A model generated the notes under the pieces. The model made no database searches. It saw only the letters and a list, made by a program, of their open reading frames with translations, and was not told the origin of the DNA. This document shows, in pieces, positions 1 through 7,789 of a stretch of DNA of 12,160 nucleotides. The position numbers and the translations under genes are program-made. The DNA is taken from contig AWNV01000079.1 in assembly GCA_000493965.1 (NCBI GenBank), positions 1 through 12,160 on the forward strand. Reading direction: 5' to 3'. Every line of letters starts with the position of its first letter. Within the stretch, counting starts at the first letter, position 1. The DNA comes from Candidatus Aminicenans sakinawicola JGI OTU-1 (GTDB taxonomy: Bacteria > Acidobacteriota > Aminicenantia > Aminicenantales > Aminicenantaceae).

Positions 1-110
1 TAACTCTTCAGAGTGATAAATTAAAAAATTATAACCAGCAGGACATGAGAGAAATCAAGGTGTTTACCGGTGGCTCAGTTCAATATGTTAAATCATTTAG
101 CGGCACTTAA
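1..110 (+). CDS. C-terminal end of a FimT/GspH-like minor pseudopilin (partial)
   Basis: A reading frame enters from the left edge and stops at TAA 108-110; only about 35 residues are visible, ending REIKVFTGGSVQYVKSFSGT. The pattern of a basic/acidic pair, a hydrophobic strand, a Gly-Gly turn and a second short strand fits the last beta-hairpin of FimT/FimU/GspH pseudopilins. The position directly upstream of pilV is where fimT/fimU sits in canonical minor-pilin operons (fimU-pilV-pilW-pilX-pilY1). The N-terminal methylation motif lies outside the window, so the family call rests mainly on context. The gap to the next start is 25 bases, so the genes are probably co-transcribed. It could also be another minor pilin such as a PilE/PilA-like protein. 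Confidence 0.5.
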   Translation, partial: TLQSDKLKNYNQQDMREIKVFTGGSVQYVKSFSGT

Positions 111-135
111 CCAATGAGATGGAAAAAATAAGGAA

Positions 136-591
136 GTGAGTGATTCTAAGATGATAAAAAATAAGTCTCAAAGCCACTCGGGAAAAGAGGGATTTACTCT
201 GATTGAGGTGCTTGTATCCATGGCCTTGATAGGTATTGCAGTGTTGGGATTAACCCAGCTTTTTACTTATTGCATTCTCAACAACTCTCGTTCTGAAAAA
301 ATTAGCACTGCGATTTTTTTAGCTCAACAACAGATTGACAGCTTGAGGAATCTTACAGGCGCAGAGTTAAGCCTTGCAGCTGCGGGTGAGATTGATGAAC
401 AGATCGATATTAATTTTGATGGGACATACGATTTCAGAAGGATTACTCAGGTTCAGGCTTCTACATATTATTGGGATGTAAGAGTTCTGATTTTTTCAGC
501 GGAACAGATAGGAACAGCTCAAGATGACCTTATCCAGAATCCTAATCAATATAAAGTCAAAGCCGATATAAGCACTATCATAAGCAGGTGA
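136..591 (+). CDS. pilV: Minor type IV pilin PilV
   Basis: This 151-residue prepilin is a likely component of the priming/tip complex that starts pilus assembly and carries PilY1. A basic leader ends at Gly19, followed by FTLIEVLVSMALIGIAVLGL, the class III prepilin site (cleavage G/F, Glu at +5) and membrane helix. The 'ALIGIAVLGLTQL' helix and the following residues are typical of PilV. The globular part is short and includes D91-I-N-F-D-G-T-Y-D99, a DxNxDGxxD loop of calcium-binding type. The start is uncertain: GTG 136 abuts AAGGAA with no spacer, while ATG 151 would give a 14-residue leader; neither has an ideal ribosome binding site. The gene lies between the fimT-like end and pilW, and PilD encoded downstream on the other strand would process it. 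Confidence 0.88.
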   Translation: MSDSKMIKNKSQSHSGKEGFTLIEVLVSMALIGIAVLGLTQLFTYCILNNSRSEKISTAIFLAQQQIDSLRNLTGAELSLAAAGEIDEQIDINFDGTYDFRRITQVQASTYYWDVRVLIFSAEQIGTAQDDLIQNPNQYKVKADISTIISR

Positions 592-723
592 CAGATTCAG
601 CATGCAGTAGGCAGGGTGTAGTACGCGGATGAAACGAGAAGAAAGAGAAATGCGGGGCAGATTTGATTAGGAAAGTGAAGGCGTGAGTTAAAGAGTTCAC
701 GAATAGATAAATTGGGAAAAGAA

Positions 724-1845
724 ATGAAAAAGAAAATTTCGATTCGAAATCATCGACCTTTAAATAACTCTAAGTATGGATTTACTCTCATAGAAATGCT
801 TGTCAGCAGTTCGATTATGATAATTGTCATATTAGCAACTCTTTCTTTGTATATGAGAAGCAACAAGGTGGCAGTGGACCAGCAGCAGTTTGCTGCACTT
901 CAACATGACGTTCGCTCTGGCATGTTTTTCATAGAGAGAGATGCTCGAATGGCTGGGGCTGGCTTACTTATTGAATATTCTGGATATTTCTTGGAAGGAA
1001 TTGATAATGAGTCACAAGGAGCAATAGTGGCTCCTGATAGGTTGAAATTAATGGGAAATATAGAAGAGCCTTTGAATTTAAACATAGATAATTACCAGGG
1101 TGCATCAATCAATTTATCAGTTGAAGATTCCAGTTTTGAGCAGTACCCTTATCTTGATGAGTATTATGTAAATAAAGTAGTCCTTATCTTGCCCAACCCA
1201 AATTCGGGATGTATGAGTGTCGAAATAAGGGAGATCACACATGTTACACATTCAGAAGGGGGAACGAACGAAAAAATCAATTTTTCACCTGGATTATCAA
1301 TTGATTTCAATCCTCCTGGAGGGTTATCAGGAACTTGCCCTAATTCAGATGCTTATGACGGAGGGCTTGTTACTTTTATCGAGGTCAAAGAATACTGGCT
1401 GGATATTACCGGGAATTACCCTGGCTTAACAGCGGGTGTAAATGGATATATCGGAAATGGCGAAGGAAGTATTTTATACCTGACGCAGAATGGAATTCAT
1501 TATCCCCTCGCAATGGACATCGAGAATCTGCAATTCCAGTATAATGGAGATTTAGATAATGATGGTAATTTGGATGGTTTTATCGATTGGCAGGTCAGCT
1601 GGACAGGAGATATAGACTTGATAAGCAGAATTCGCCAGGTCAGAATTTATGTTCTTGGAAAGACACAAAACGCTTATGTCAGTGTCTCAGGCCAACCTCC
1701 CTCAAATCTTTATCTTTACAGAAGGCCTGACGTCGCCAATAGTCCTAAAAGCAACCAAGATGATAACCATAGAAGATTTTTGCTCGAATCCACAGCCATG
1801 ATGAGGAATGTATCTTTAAATTTATATAATATGGGCACAAGATGA
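724..1845 (+). CDS. pilW: Minor type IV pilin PilW
   Basis: This is a large minor pilin of about 373 residues, within the usual PilW range. A basic leader ends in Lys-Tyr-Gly, followed by FTLIEMLVSSSIMIIVIL (Glu at +5), which is the prepilin peptidase site and N-terminal helix. A PilW-typical stretch then follows (LQHDVRSGMFFIERDARMAGAG). Near the C-terminal third is DLDNDGNLD (bases 1549-1575), an EF-hand-like calcium loop, and further on RIRQVRIYVLGKT and a C-terminal segment with LYRRPD and 'RRFLLESTAMMRN', as in the PilW C-terminal domain. I chose ATG 724 because GGGAAAAG lies just upstream; an in-frame TTG at 712 would add four residues. A 120-base gap separates it from pilV, whereas pilX follows after 10 bases. 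Confidence 0.9.
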   Translation: MKKKISIRNHRPLNNSKYGFTLIEMLVSSSIMIIVILATLSLYMRSNKVAVDQQQFAALQHDVRSGMFFIERDARMAGAGLLIEYSGYFLEGIDNESQGAIVAPDRLKLMGNIEEPLNLNIDNYQGASINLSVEDSSFEQYPYLDEYYVNKVVLILPNPNSGCMSVEIREITHVTHSEGGTNEKINFSPGLSIDFNPPGGLSGTCPNSDAYDGGLVTFIEVKEYWLDITGNYPGLTAGVNGYIGNGEGSILYLTQNGIHYPLAMDIENLQFQYNGDLDNDGNLDGFIDWQVSWTGDIDLISRIRQVRIYVLGKTQNAYVSVSGQPPSNLYLYRRPDVANSPKSNQDDNHRRFLLESTAMMRNVSLNLYNMGTR

Positions 1846-1855
1846 AGAGGAAAAA

Positions 1856-2464
1856 TTGAAAATAATAAAGAGATTTATAGATTATAATATCCAAATTCAA
1901 CATGCGAGGCATGAAAAAGGATCCGGCTTAATTATTGTTATTCTTGTACTGGCATTTTTATTAGCGGTTGGAACTGCCCTTATTAGTGTGACGGGAATTA
2001 ACTCGAAAGTCGCAGGAAACATTCGCACTCAGCATCAGGCCTTTAATGCAGCTGAGGCGGGTTTTGATTCAGTCTGGCTTGCTATCGAAAATTCTTTTGC
2101 AACCGACAGCTGGGTGAGTTTTGACGGCCATTATCTAATAGAACCTAATGGGATCGACAATCCTCTATCTGTGCAATATTTTCGAAAATTGACAGATAGG
2201 GAAATACTGAATTATATTGACCCGGATGGAGATGGAAGCCCTGATGTCGGTAATGTCATTTTTTACCGCCAGCCTTTCATATCAGATGGAGGAACATTAA
2301 ATCCCCGTTTTACATACACGGCTTTTTTGATAGATGATGAAGCTGGCGGGGGCACACCTGATGCAGCAGATGCTCTTTTAGTTTGTATAGGGAGTATTGG
2401 GACAGGGAGCAATATGACGACCGCACGGTTAGAAATTGGGTTAGCTATTGAGATATCTCATTAA
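1856..2464 (+). CDS. pilX: Minor type IV pilin PilX (PilX_N family)
   Basis: This 202-residue protein has the PilX N-terminal signature: basic leader, EKGSGLIIVILVLAFLLAVG, then 'NSKVAGNIRTQHQAFNAAEAG', which matches the conserved (M/V)AGNxR...AFxAAEAG element. As usual in PilX, the residue after the Gly is not Phe and the helix lacks Glu at +5. The start codon is TTG 1856, supported by GAAGAGG at 1844-1850 with five bases of spacer; no ATG gives a leader of suitable length. Residues 122-130 (DPDGDGSPD) form a DxDxDGxxD loop. PilX is expected to bridge the minor-pilin complex to PilY1, whose gene follows after 26 bases. Unusual start codons in pilV and pilX may keep expression below that of the major pilin (inference). 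Confidence 0.88.
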   Translation: MKIIKRFIDYNIQIQHARHEKGSGLIIVILVLAFLLAVGTALISVTGINSKVAGNIRTQHQAFNAAEAGFDSVWLAIENSFATDSWVSFDGHYLIEPNGIDNPLSVQYFRKLTDREILNYIDPDGDGSPDVGNVIFYRQPFISDGGTLNPRFTYTAFLIDDEAGGGTPDAADALLVCIGSIGTGSNMTTARLEIGLAIEISH

Positions 2465-2490
2465 GCTTTAAAAATAAAAGAGGGAAAAAA

Positions 2491-5400
2491 ATGAAAAAAA
2501 TCAGGAATATCAGGAATATAATGTTAATAGTATTGCCTGTGACTATATTCATAACTGTTTTTGCAATAAAGTTCTGGGCACAAGAGGAGTGTATAGAATA
2601 CACAATAGCTTTTGAAGAAACATTTGGCTCTCCTACGACATATAAAGATGTAGAAAAGACTTCTGCTATGTGGACTGGAAATGGAGAAGTTACATTGAGC
2701 TGGTTGGGAGCAAACTTTTCGATTGAGGAACCTTCAGGTATGGGAGCAAAGATATATGTATGTGATGCAGGAGATTTTGACGGAGATGGTTATCCGGACC
2801 TAATAGGCCTAGACATTGAAAATAATTACAGGCTGATTCTAGCGAGGAATTACTATTATGACGGAGACGGAGATGGTGAGGATGATGACGGCATTATATT
2901 TTTTGTAGATCCCAGCGAAGTTTATGATGAAGGGCTCTACTGTGGACCCGCTTCTATAACTGCTGCAGATTACAATGGCGATGGACTGCAGGATTTCTTT
3001 TTCATGAAGAATAACTTAGACGAATTTGGATATACTGACTTTGTAGCGGCAATGTATATAAATGTGGGGACTGCGACAGATCCGGATTTTTACTCCTATC
3101 AAGTCTCACCTAACCTGGATTTTTCGAGCAGATTTATGACTTCCGGGATATACATCAATTGGGCTGGAGACCATTTATGCTCGGTAGATATTGACGATGA
3201 TGACGATATGGATTTACTGGTTATCAGTCAGGATAAAATATTTCTTGTCAGGAATCCAGGAGCTGAGGATTTTAATATTGATTCTTTTGAGATCGCTGAA
3301 ATTAATTATGACCAGACAACCGGCTTTAATATCGGGCGTGGAGGGACTTCTGTCGATGCGGTAGATTTTGACGGTGATGGTGATGTAGATATCATTGGCG
3401 GCACTGTAAATGACATTTCGTATTTAGTTTATTATGAGAATGATGGGACTGAAGGTTTTACCCGCCACGAACTGACTATCCCCAATGATGATTGTACAGG
3501 AACGGTTGCAACCTGTGTAGCGGATTTTAACCATGATGGCAGGATAGATATTTTTGCGGCTACAGACAGGTGGAATGCAGGGAATGAAGCCAGAATGTGG
3601 TTTATGAAAAACCAGGGCATAGTTGACGGCCAGTTGGAATTTGAATTCAGATGCTTGAATATGTGCCAGCCTATCCTCCCAGATCCCCACGATGTGGATA
3701 TGAGTGCTTTAATGGACTATGACCTGGATGGTGATATGGATGTTATTTTGGCAGATGCAAACCATTCTGGGGATTATTTTCTAGTCATAAATGATTTGGC
3801 TCCTGTTTATACTACTTATGGAGAAGCATGGTCAACAAATGTGACTCCAGACCTCAATCCGGCCGAACATGCGATAACCAGTGTTCGAATGAGCAATCTC
3901 GATCAAAGTGTCCGTGGGGGATCGAGCCAGGGGCTTACCGTGGATTATTACATAAGCAATAATGGAAGGGATTGGGAATTCTACGCAAGATTTGGAACGG
4001 AAAGAAATGACGGGATTCCAAGCAGTGGTGCACTTCATACTTATGCCAGTGAGAATGATTTACCCTGGCATGAATTTACGCATTTTGGCTCACAGCTGAT
4101 GTGGAAAGCAATATTATATGCTGAAGAGGACGACATGGAGGACTATGAAGGAGCATCATTCGAAACTCCGGTCATTGACAGAATAGCATTTTCGATCAAG
4201 TTTGTCGATAGGCGTGAATACTCCCGAACCTCTGTTGCTGCAAGACTCGTCGATGAAAGCGGTCAGCCTAAGAAACTCATTATTGGAGGAACATTTTATT
4301 TTCCAGGATGGCAGGGACATATAAGAGCATATGATGTCACTAACATATCTCCGGTAAGTGATGCTTATTCTAACCTCAGGACAATCACTCGTCCTGATTT
4401 ATCCGAACCTTCAGGAAGAGAACTTGTGGCTGAGGGAGTTGAAATTCGGTGGGATGCTGGAGAATTGTTGAATAACCGGGCGCCAGGAGACAGAACAATT
4501 TATACTGCTGTTCCCGGCTCCGGCGATTCTGACTTGCAGAGAATCGAATTTTCTACAAGTAATATTGACATCTTAGGACCTATATTAAAGGATTTTCAAA
4601 ACACGAATGAGGGCCTTATTAACTTCGTAAGAGGTGAAGACCGCAACTGGAAACTGGGAGATATCAACCATTCTAATCCTATCATTGTTGAGTGTCCTAA
4701 GGGAGATCCTGTGAGTATGGGATCCGGGTATGAAAATTTTATCGAAGATTGGAAGAACAGGCCTAAGGTACTTCTTGTGGGTACAAATGACGGCATGTTA
4801 CACTGCTTTGATATTGCTACGGGTCAAGAACTGTGGGCATTTATCCCTAACAACCTGCTTCCCAAATTGAGAAACATGTGGGGGGTTGAACCCAATACCG
4901 GTGAAAGATATTTTGTGAGAGATGTTTATGTAGATGGAAGTCCGGTGGCTGCAGACGTACAGATTGGCGGAGTGTGGAGGACAGTTATCATCTGCGGTCA
5001 AGGGCCAGGGAAAGGGAGTTCAATTGGCCCGAATGCGAGCGGCAACTATTATTTTGCTCTGGATATTACCAATATTGATGACCCTCAGCCCATGTGGGAA
5101 GTTACTCACGAGACAATGGGAGAAACCTGGTCAGTACCGGAGATAGGAAAAGTCAGTAAGGGAGGAAGTGATTCCTGGGTGGCTTTTATGGGATCAGGGT
5201 ATGATAACAGCCTGAGTAGAGTTACGGGTAATAATTTTTATGCGGTGGATCTGGAAGATGGAAGTATTTTTTGGAATTTTGAAGCTGTTGATGTTGACAC
5301 TTCAGCCAGCTTTCCTAATATCCCTAATTCCATTCCCGGCTCTCCATCAATAATTGATATAGAAAGGGATGGGTATACAGATGCAGTTTATTTTGGAGAT

Positions 5401-6123
5401 CTCGATGGAAGGCTGTGGAAAATGGATGTCAGTGTTGAATTTGGAAATAATAACTCCTGGGATGCTGAGACAATCTATACGGATACGATGAATTATCCGA
5501 TTATCACAAAACCAGCCTTATGGATTGACACTGGTTCGACAGGGACATTTCCACGCATTTATTTTGGGACCGGAGGAGATGACAGGGCTCCGGATGACGG
5601 TCCATACTCATTTATTGCACTAATAGATAGAGATATTCCAGAGGTAGATTGGTATCTTGGTGACTCGGAAGTACTAGGATTGCCTGAGGAAAAAGACAAG
5701 GGAGATTTAATTCACACAATGAATGGAAATGGGCAGGAAATAATTGGAAAAGTGTGGGCTGATCCGAAAGTGGCCAATTACATCGTCTACTTCAGCACGT
5801 TGTCAGGGAACATAGAATCAGTAAACCCGTGCAGTAGCTTGGAAGGAATCGGAAAACTTTATGCTAGATTTGTCTGGGCGGCCGGTTCTTCGGTTGTCGG
5901 AGGATCTGCATTTCAGACATCTGGCGGCACAATAGAAAGCTTGAACCTTGAAATTAAAACAAAAGCAGCAGTTACACTTGGTGAATCAGAAAGGGTAGGA
6001 GGTATAAGGAAACGGGAGGTTTATATTCAGGAATATGACTCGACAATTCAGAAATTGGAACAGCCAGCTGGGGCACTTCTGAAAGTTAAATCTTGGAGAG
6101 AGATATATAAGATTATAAAGTAA
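2491..6123 (+). CDS. pilY1: PilY1 pilus tip adhesin/assembly protein with N-terminal VCBS/FG-GAP repeats
   Basis: This 1210-residue exported protein should sit at the pilus tip, where PilY1 supports extension against retraction and adhesion. A signal peptide covers residues 1-30 (basic start, hydrophobic core, FWA/QE cleavage). Six calcium-loop repeats follow at 95-103, 160-168, 233-241, 292-300, 345-353 and 409-417 (for example DFDGDGYPD), spaced 53-73 residues apart as in FG-GAP/VCBS propeller blades. Residues 440-575 resemble a beta-sandwich. The PilC/PilY1 propeller domain runs from about 600 to the end: GHIRAYDV, WDAGELLNNRAPGDRTIYT, NFVRGED, GTNDGMLHCFD and LWAFIPNNLLPKL. DIERDGYTD (956-964), followed by YFGDLDGRLWKMD, corresponds to the known PilY1 calcium site. 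The tail LKVKSWREI is typical. I see no N-terminal von Willebrand A domain. GAGGG lies before the ATG. Confidence 0.93.
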   Translation: MKKIRNIRNIMLIVLPVTIFITVFAIKFWAQEECIEYTIAFEETFGSPTTYKDVEKTSAMWTGNGEVTLSWLGANFSIEEPSGMGAKIYVCDAGDFDGDGYPDLIGLDIENNYRLILARNYYYDGDGDGEDDDGIIFFVDPSEVYDEGLYCGPASITAADYNGDGLQDFFFMKNNLDEFGYTDFVAAMYINVGTATDPDFYSYQVSPNLDFSSRFMTSGIYINWAGDHLCSVDIDDDDDMDLLVISQDKIFLVRNPGAEDFNIDSFEIAEINYDQTTGFNIGRGGTSVDAVDFDGDGDVDIIGGTVNDISYLVYYENDGTEGFTRHELTIPNDDCTGTVATCVADFNHDGRIDIFAATDRWNAGNEARMWFMKNQGIVDGQLEFEFRCLNMCQPILPDPHDVDMSALMDYDLDGDMDVILADANHSGDYFLVINDLAPVYTTYGEAWSTNVTPDLNPAEHAITSVRMSNLDQSVRGGSSQGLTVDYYISNNGRDWEFYARFGTERNDGIPSSGALHTYASENDLPWHEFTHFGSQLMWKAILYAEEDDMEDYEGASFETPVIDRIAFSIKFVDRREYSRTSVAARLVDESGQPKKLIIGGTFYFPGWQGHIRAYDVTNISPVSDAYSNLRTITRPDLSEPSGRELVAEGVEIRWDAGELLNNRAPGDRTIYTAVPGSGDSDLQRIEFSTSNIDILGPILKDFQNTNEGLINFVRGEDRNWKLGDINHSNPIIVECPKGDPVSMGSGYENFIEDWKNRPKVLLVGTNDGMLHCFDIATGQELWAFIPNNLLPKLRNMWGVEPNTGERYFVRDVYVDGSPVAADVQIGGVWRTVIICGQGPGKGSSIGPNASGNYYFALDITNIDDPQPMWEVTHETMGETWSVPEIGKVSKGGSDSWVAFMGSGYDNSLSRVTGNNFYAVDLEDGSIFWNFEAVDVDTSASFPNIPNSIPGSPSIIDIERDGYTDAVYFGDLDGRLWKMDVSVEFGNNNSWDAETIYTDTMNYPIITKPALWIDTGSTGTFPRIYFGTGGDDRAPDDGPYSFIALIDRDIPEVDWYLGDSEVLGLPEEKDKGDLIHTMNGNGQEIIGKVWADPKVANYIVYFSTLSGNIESVNPCSSLEGIGKLYARFVWAAGSSVVGGSAFQTSGGTIESLNLEIKTKAAVTLGESERVGGIRKREVYIQEYDSTIQKLEQPAGALLKVKSWREIYKIIK

Positions 6124-6126
6124 ATC

Positions 6127-6159
6127 CTTAAGCCCTGAATGTTATTAGTATGGTTTAAG
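6127..6159. terminator. Possible hairpin between convergent pilY1 and pilD
   Basis: CTTAAGCC (6127-6134) can pair with GGTTTAAG (6152-6159), eight pairs including one G-U, across a 17-base loop. It lies in the 66-base gap between the stop codons of the two convergent operons, where a bidirectional terminator is expected. No clear T-run follows on either strand, so intrinsic termination is doubtful. Confidence 0.22.
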
Positions 6160-6189
6160 CAATAACCTTTGGATCTAAATTCCTGCTTC

Positions 6190-6963
6190 TTACAAATTTT
6201 TATATAGGCTCAGATAGGCGTTGATGATTCTTTCTCCCCAAATCAGTGCAACAAAAGCAGCTGGGGCTAAAAATGTCCCGAATGGAAGGGAATACTGAAG
6301 ATCTTTCTTCTTAAAGAAAATAAAACAGATCCCAACGAGAGCACCGGTAAAAGAGGCGAGAATAAGAGTAAAGAAAGTCTGCTTCCAGCCGAGGAAAGCA
6401 CCGATCATAAGCATCATTGTCACATCGCCCATGCCCAGCCCTTCTTTTTTTCGAAACAGAAAATAAGCTCCATATATAAGAAGAAGAAACCCCGCTCCAA
6501 CTACGGCACCAACGAGGGATTGAGTCAGGGTTAAATCTTTGCGGAAAAGCGAATAAACGAGAGCTAAAGCCAATCCTGAGAATGTTATTTCATCGGGCAG
6601 AATCTGATGGTAGAAATCAATGAAACCCAGAGAAATCAATGCGCTTGTGAAGATACATGATGCGAAGAAATGGACACTGAGAGTGTATTGACTGTAGAGA
6701 ACAAGAAAACTCAATGGTGTCAGAACTTCAACAAGAAAGTAAGAGATGGAAATTTTTGCCTTGCAGTAACGGCATTTTCCACCGAGAAGCAAGTAGGAAA
6801 AGACAGGAATATTATCATAGAATTTTATTCTCTTTTTGCAGTGAGGACAGGAAGAAGGAGGATGAACAATACTTATTCCAAGGGGAACTCTATATATGAC
6901 TACATTTAAAAAACTTCCCCATACAAGGCCAAATAGTATGATTATGATTATCTTTTCCACCAT
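6190..6963 (-). CDS. pilD: Prepilin peptidase / N-methyltransferase PilD (A24 family)
   Basis: This inner-membrane aspartyl protease of 257 residues cleaves the leader of prepilins and methylates the new N-terminus. The N-terminal methyltransferase domain (DUF2233-like, not separated here by motif beyond the cysteines) shows GSFLNVVIYR (16-25) and the two zinc-type cysteine pairs C39-x2-C42 and C64-x2-C67 around YDNIPVFSYLLL. The peptidase domain follows, with FIDFYHQILPDEIT (Asp116 and Asp124 region) and the diagnostic GMGD (177-180) in front of the hydrophobic MMLMIGAFLGW. About seven to eight hydrophobic segments are visible. Length is typical. The start overlaps the end of the upstream TPR-like gene by 16 bases, with no good ribosome binding site, which suggests translational coupling. 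Its likely substrates are the pseudopilins encoded convergently in this window. Confidence 0.95.
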   Translation of the reverse strand: MVEKIIIIILFGLVWGSFLNVVIYRVPLGISIVHPPSSCPHCKKRIKFYDNIPVFSYLLLGGKCRYCKAKISISYFLVEVLTPLSFLVLYSQYTLSVHFFASCIFTSALISLGFIDFYHQILPDEITFSGLALALVYSLFRKDLTLTQSLVGAVVGAGFLLLIYGAYFLFRKKEGLGMGDVTMMLMIGAFLGWKQTFFTLILASFTGALVGICFIFFKKKDLQYSLPFGTFLAPAAFVALIWGERIINAYLSLYKNL

Positions 6964-7784
6964 ATTGTAGGAGCTTTTACCCCGCCTGTCTGAGAGTCAT
7001 AAATGTATTCTTTTCCATCAAGATCTTTTGGGAGAGAATCCAGCAAGCCATCATTCACGAGCTGGGCTAGTTCCGTGGGATTGCGGCCGAATCTTTCCTT
7101 GAATTTTTCGATTGCTTCTTTGATTGTCTTGATATCTATGGTTGTCTTTATTTGATAAATTTGGTTGGATGCGATTTTTTTTATCCGTTCATCTTCTGCT
7201 TCCTGGTAAATTTCCAGCCAGTTTTCCAAGGATGTTTTATAGTCCGTAATCTTGAAGGCTGCATTGGCATACAACCTTTTGGCTAATGCAGGTGCTCCTT
7301 CGATCTCCATCGTCTTCTTATAATATTTTTGAGCCAGGGCAAAGTCCTTTTCTACCATCTGAGCGATATGTCCTGCTTCAAATGGGAAAATCCACTCCTT
7401 TGGGTTTTTCTCCAGGCCTCTATCAAGAATTTTACAGGCAGTTTTTACATCTCTGGCTTCATGGGCGGCTATTAAGGACCCGATTTCATAAGGGTCAAGA
7501 TAGTGGGGATCTAACTCAGAGATGATTGAAAAAATGTGGTCCAGATAATCAAATCTGTCCTCGATAGAATAATTGCTGTAATACTGGATGGCCCAGATAT
7601 AGATCATGTCAGCAGTGAAAGAAGGAAATCCAAATGTGGCGAACCTTAAATATTTTCCAGAAGGAATGTAGATAATGGAGGAACCCGGGACTTTAGTACG
7701 AGTAACCTTGTCCGCTTTGAGCTTAAGTCCTAAGAAAATAATACAGCTTAAAATAAGAATAATTGCGAGAGGTGTCTTTTTCAT
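6948..7784 (-). CDS. Membrane-anchored TPR-like protein in pilus ABC operon
   Basis: This 278-residue protein has an uncleaved signal or single N-terminal membrane helix (residues 7-21), so most of it should lie in the periplasm. Residues 37-70 (YIPSGKYLRFATFGFPSFTADM, then IWAIQYYS) are a conserved-looking block I associate with TPR proteins next to ABC transporters in Deltaproteobacteria. Residues 75-205 are helical with TPR-like pairs (LDPHYLDPYEIG, KNPKEWIFPFEAG, AQKYYKKTMEIEGAP). The C-terminus (about 228-270) resembles the end of type II secretion GspG pseudopilins: FGRNPTELAQLVNDGLL, then LPKDLDGKEYIYD and TGGV. Its place between a permease gene (5-base gap) and pilD (16-base overlap) matches the accessory gene of the Myxococcus pilGHI block, so it may do the job of PilG. 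That equivalence is inferred from position, not from sequence identity. Confidence 0.72.
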   Translation of the reverse strand: MKKTPLAIILILSCIIFLGLKLKADKVTRTKVPGSSIIYIPSGKYLRFATFGFPSFTADMIYIWAIQYYSNYSIEDRFDYLDHIFSIISELDPHYLDPYEIGSLIAAHEARDVKTACKILDRGLEKNPKEWIFPFEAGHIAQMVEKDFALAQKYYKKTMEIEGAPALAKRLYANAAFKITDYKTSLENWLEIYQEAEDERIKKIASNQIYQIKTTIDIKTIKEAIEKFKERFGRNPTELAQLVNDGLLDSLPKDLDGKEYIYDSQTGGVKAPTIWWKR

Positions 7785-7789
7785 TATGT

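Noticed and set aside
900..1085. Antisense frame of about 61 codons within pilW
   Set aside because: It is fully inside a confidently called pilin gene, has no ribosome binding site and no domain-like sequence.
2491..3000. von Willebrand A domain at the start of PilY1
   Set aside because: No DxSxS metal site or alternating strand-helix pattern is visible; the segment instead has calcium-loop repeats.
3424..5146. Several open frames of 60-90 codons on both strands inside pilY1
   Set aside because: They follow from the gene's codon bias; none has a ribosome binding site or a recognisable motif, and pilY1 is continuous across them.
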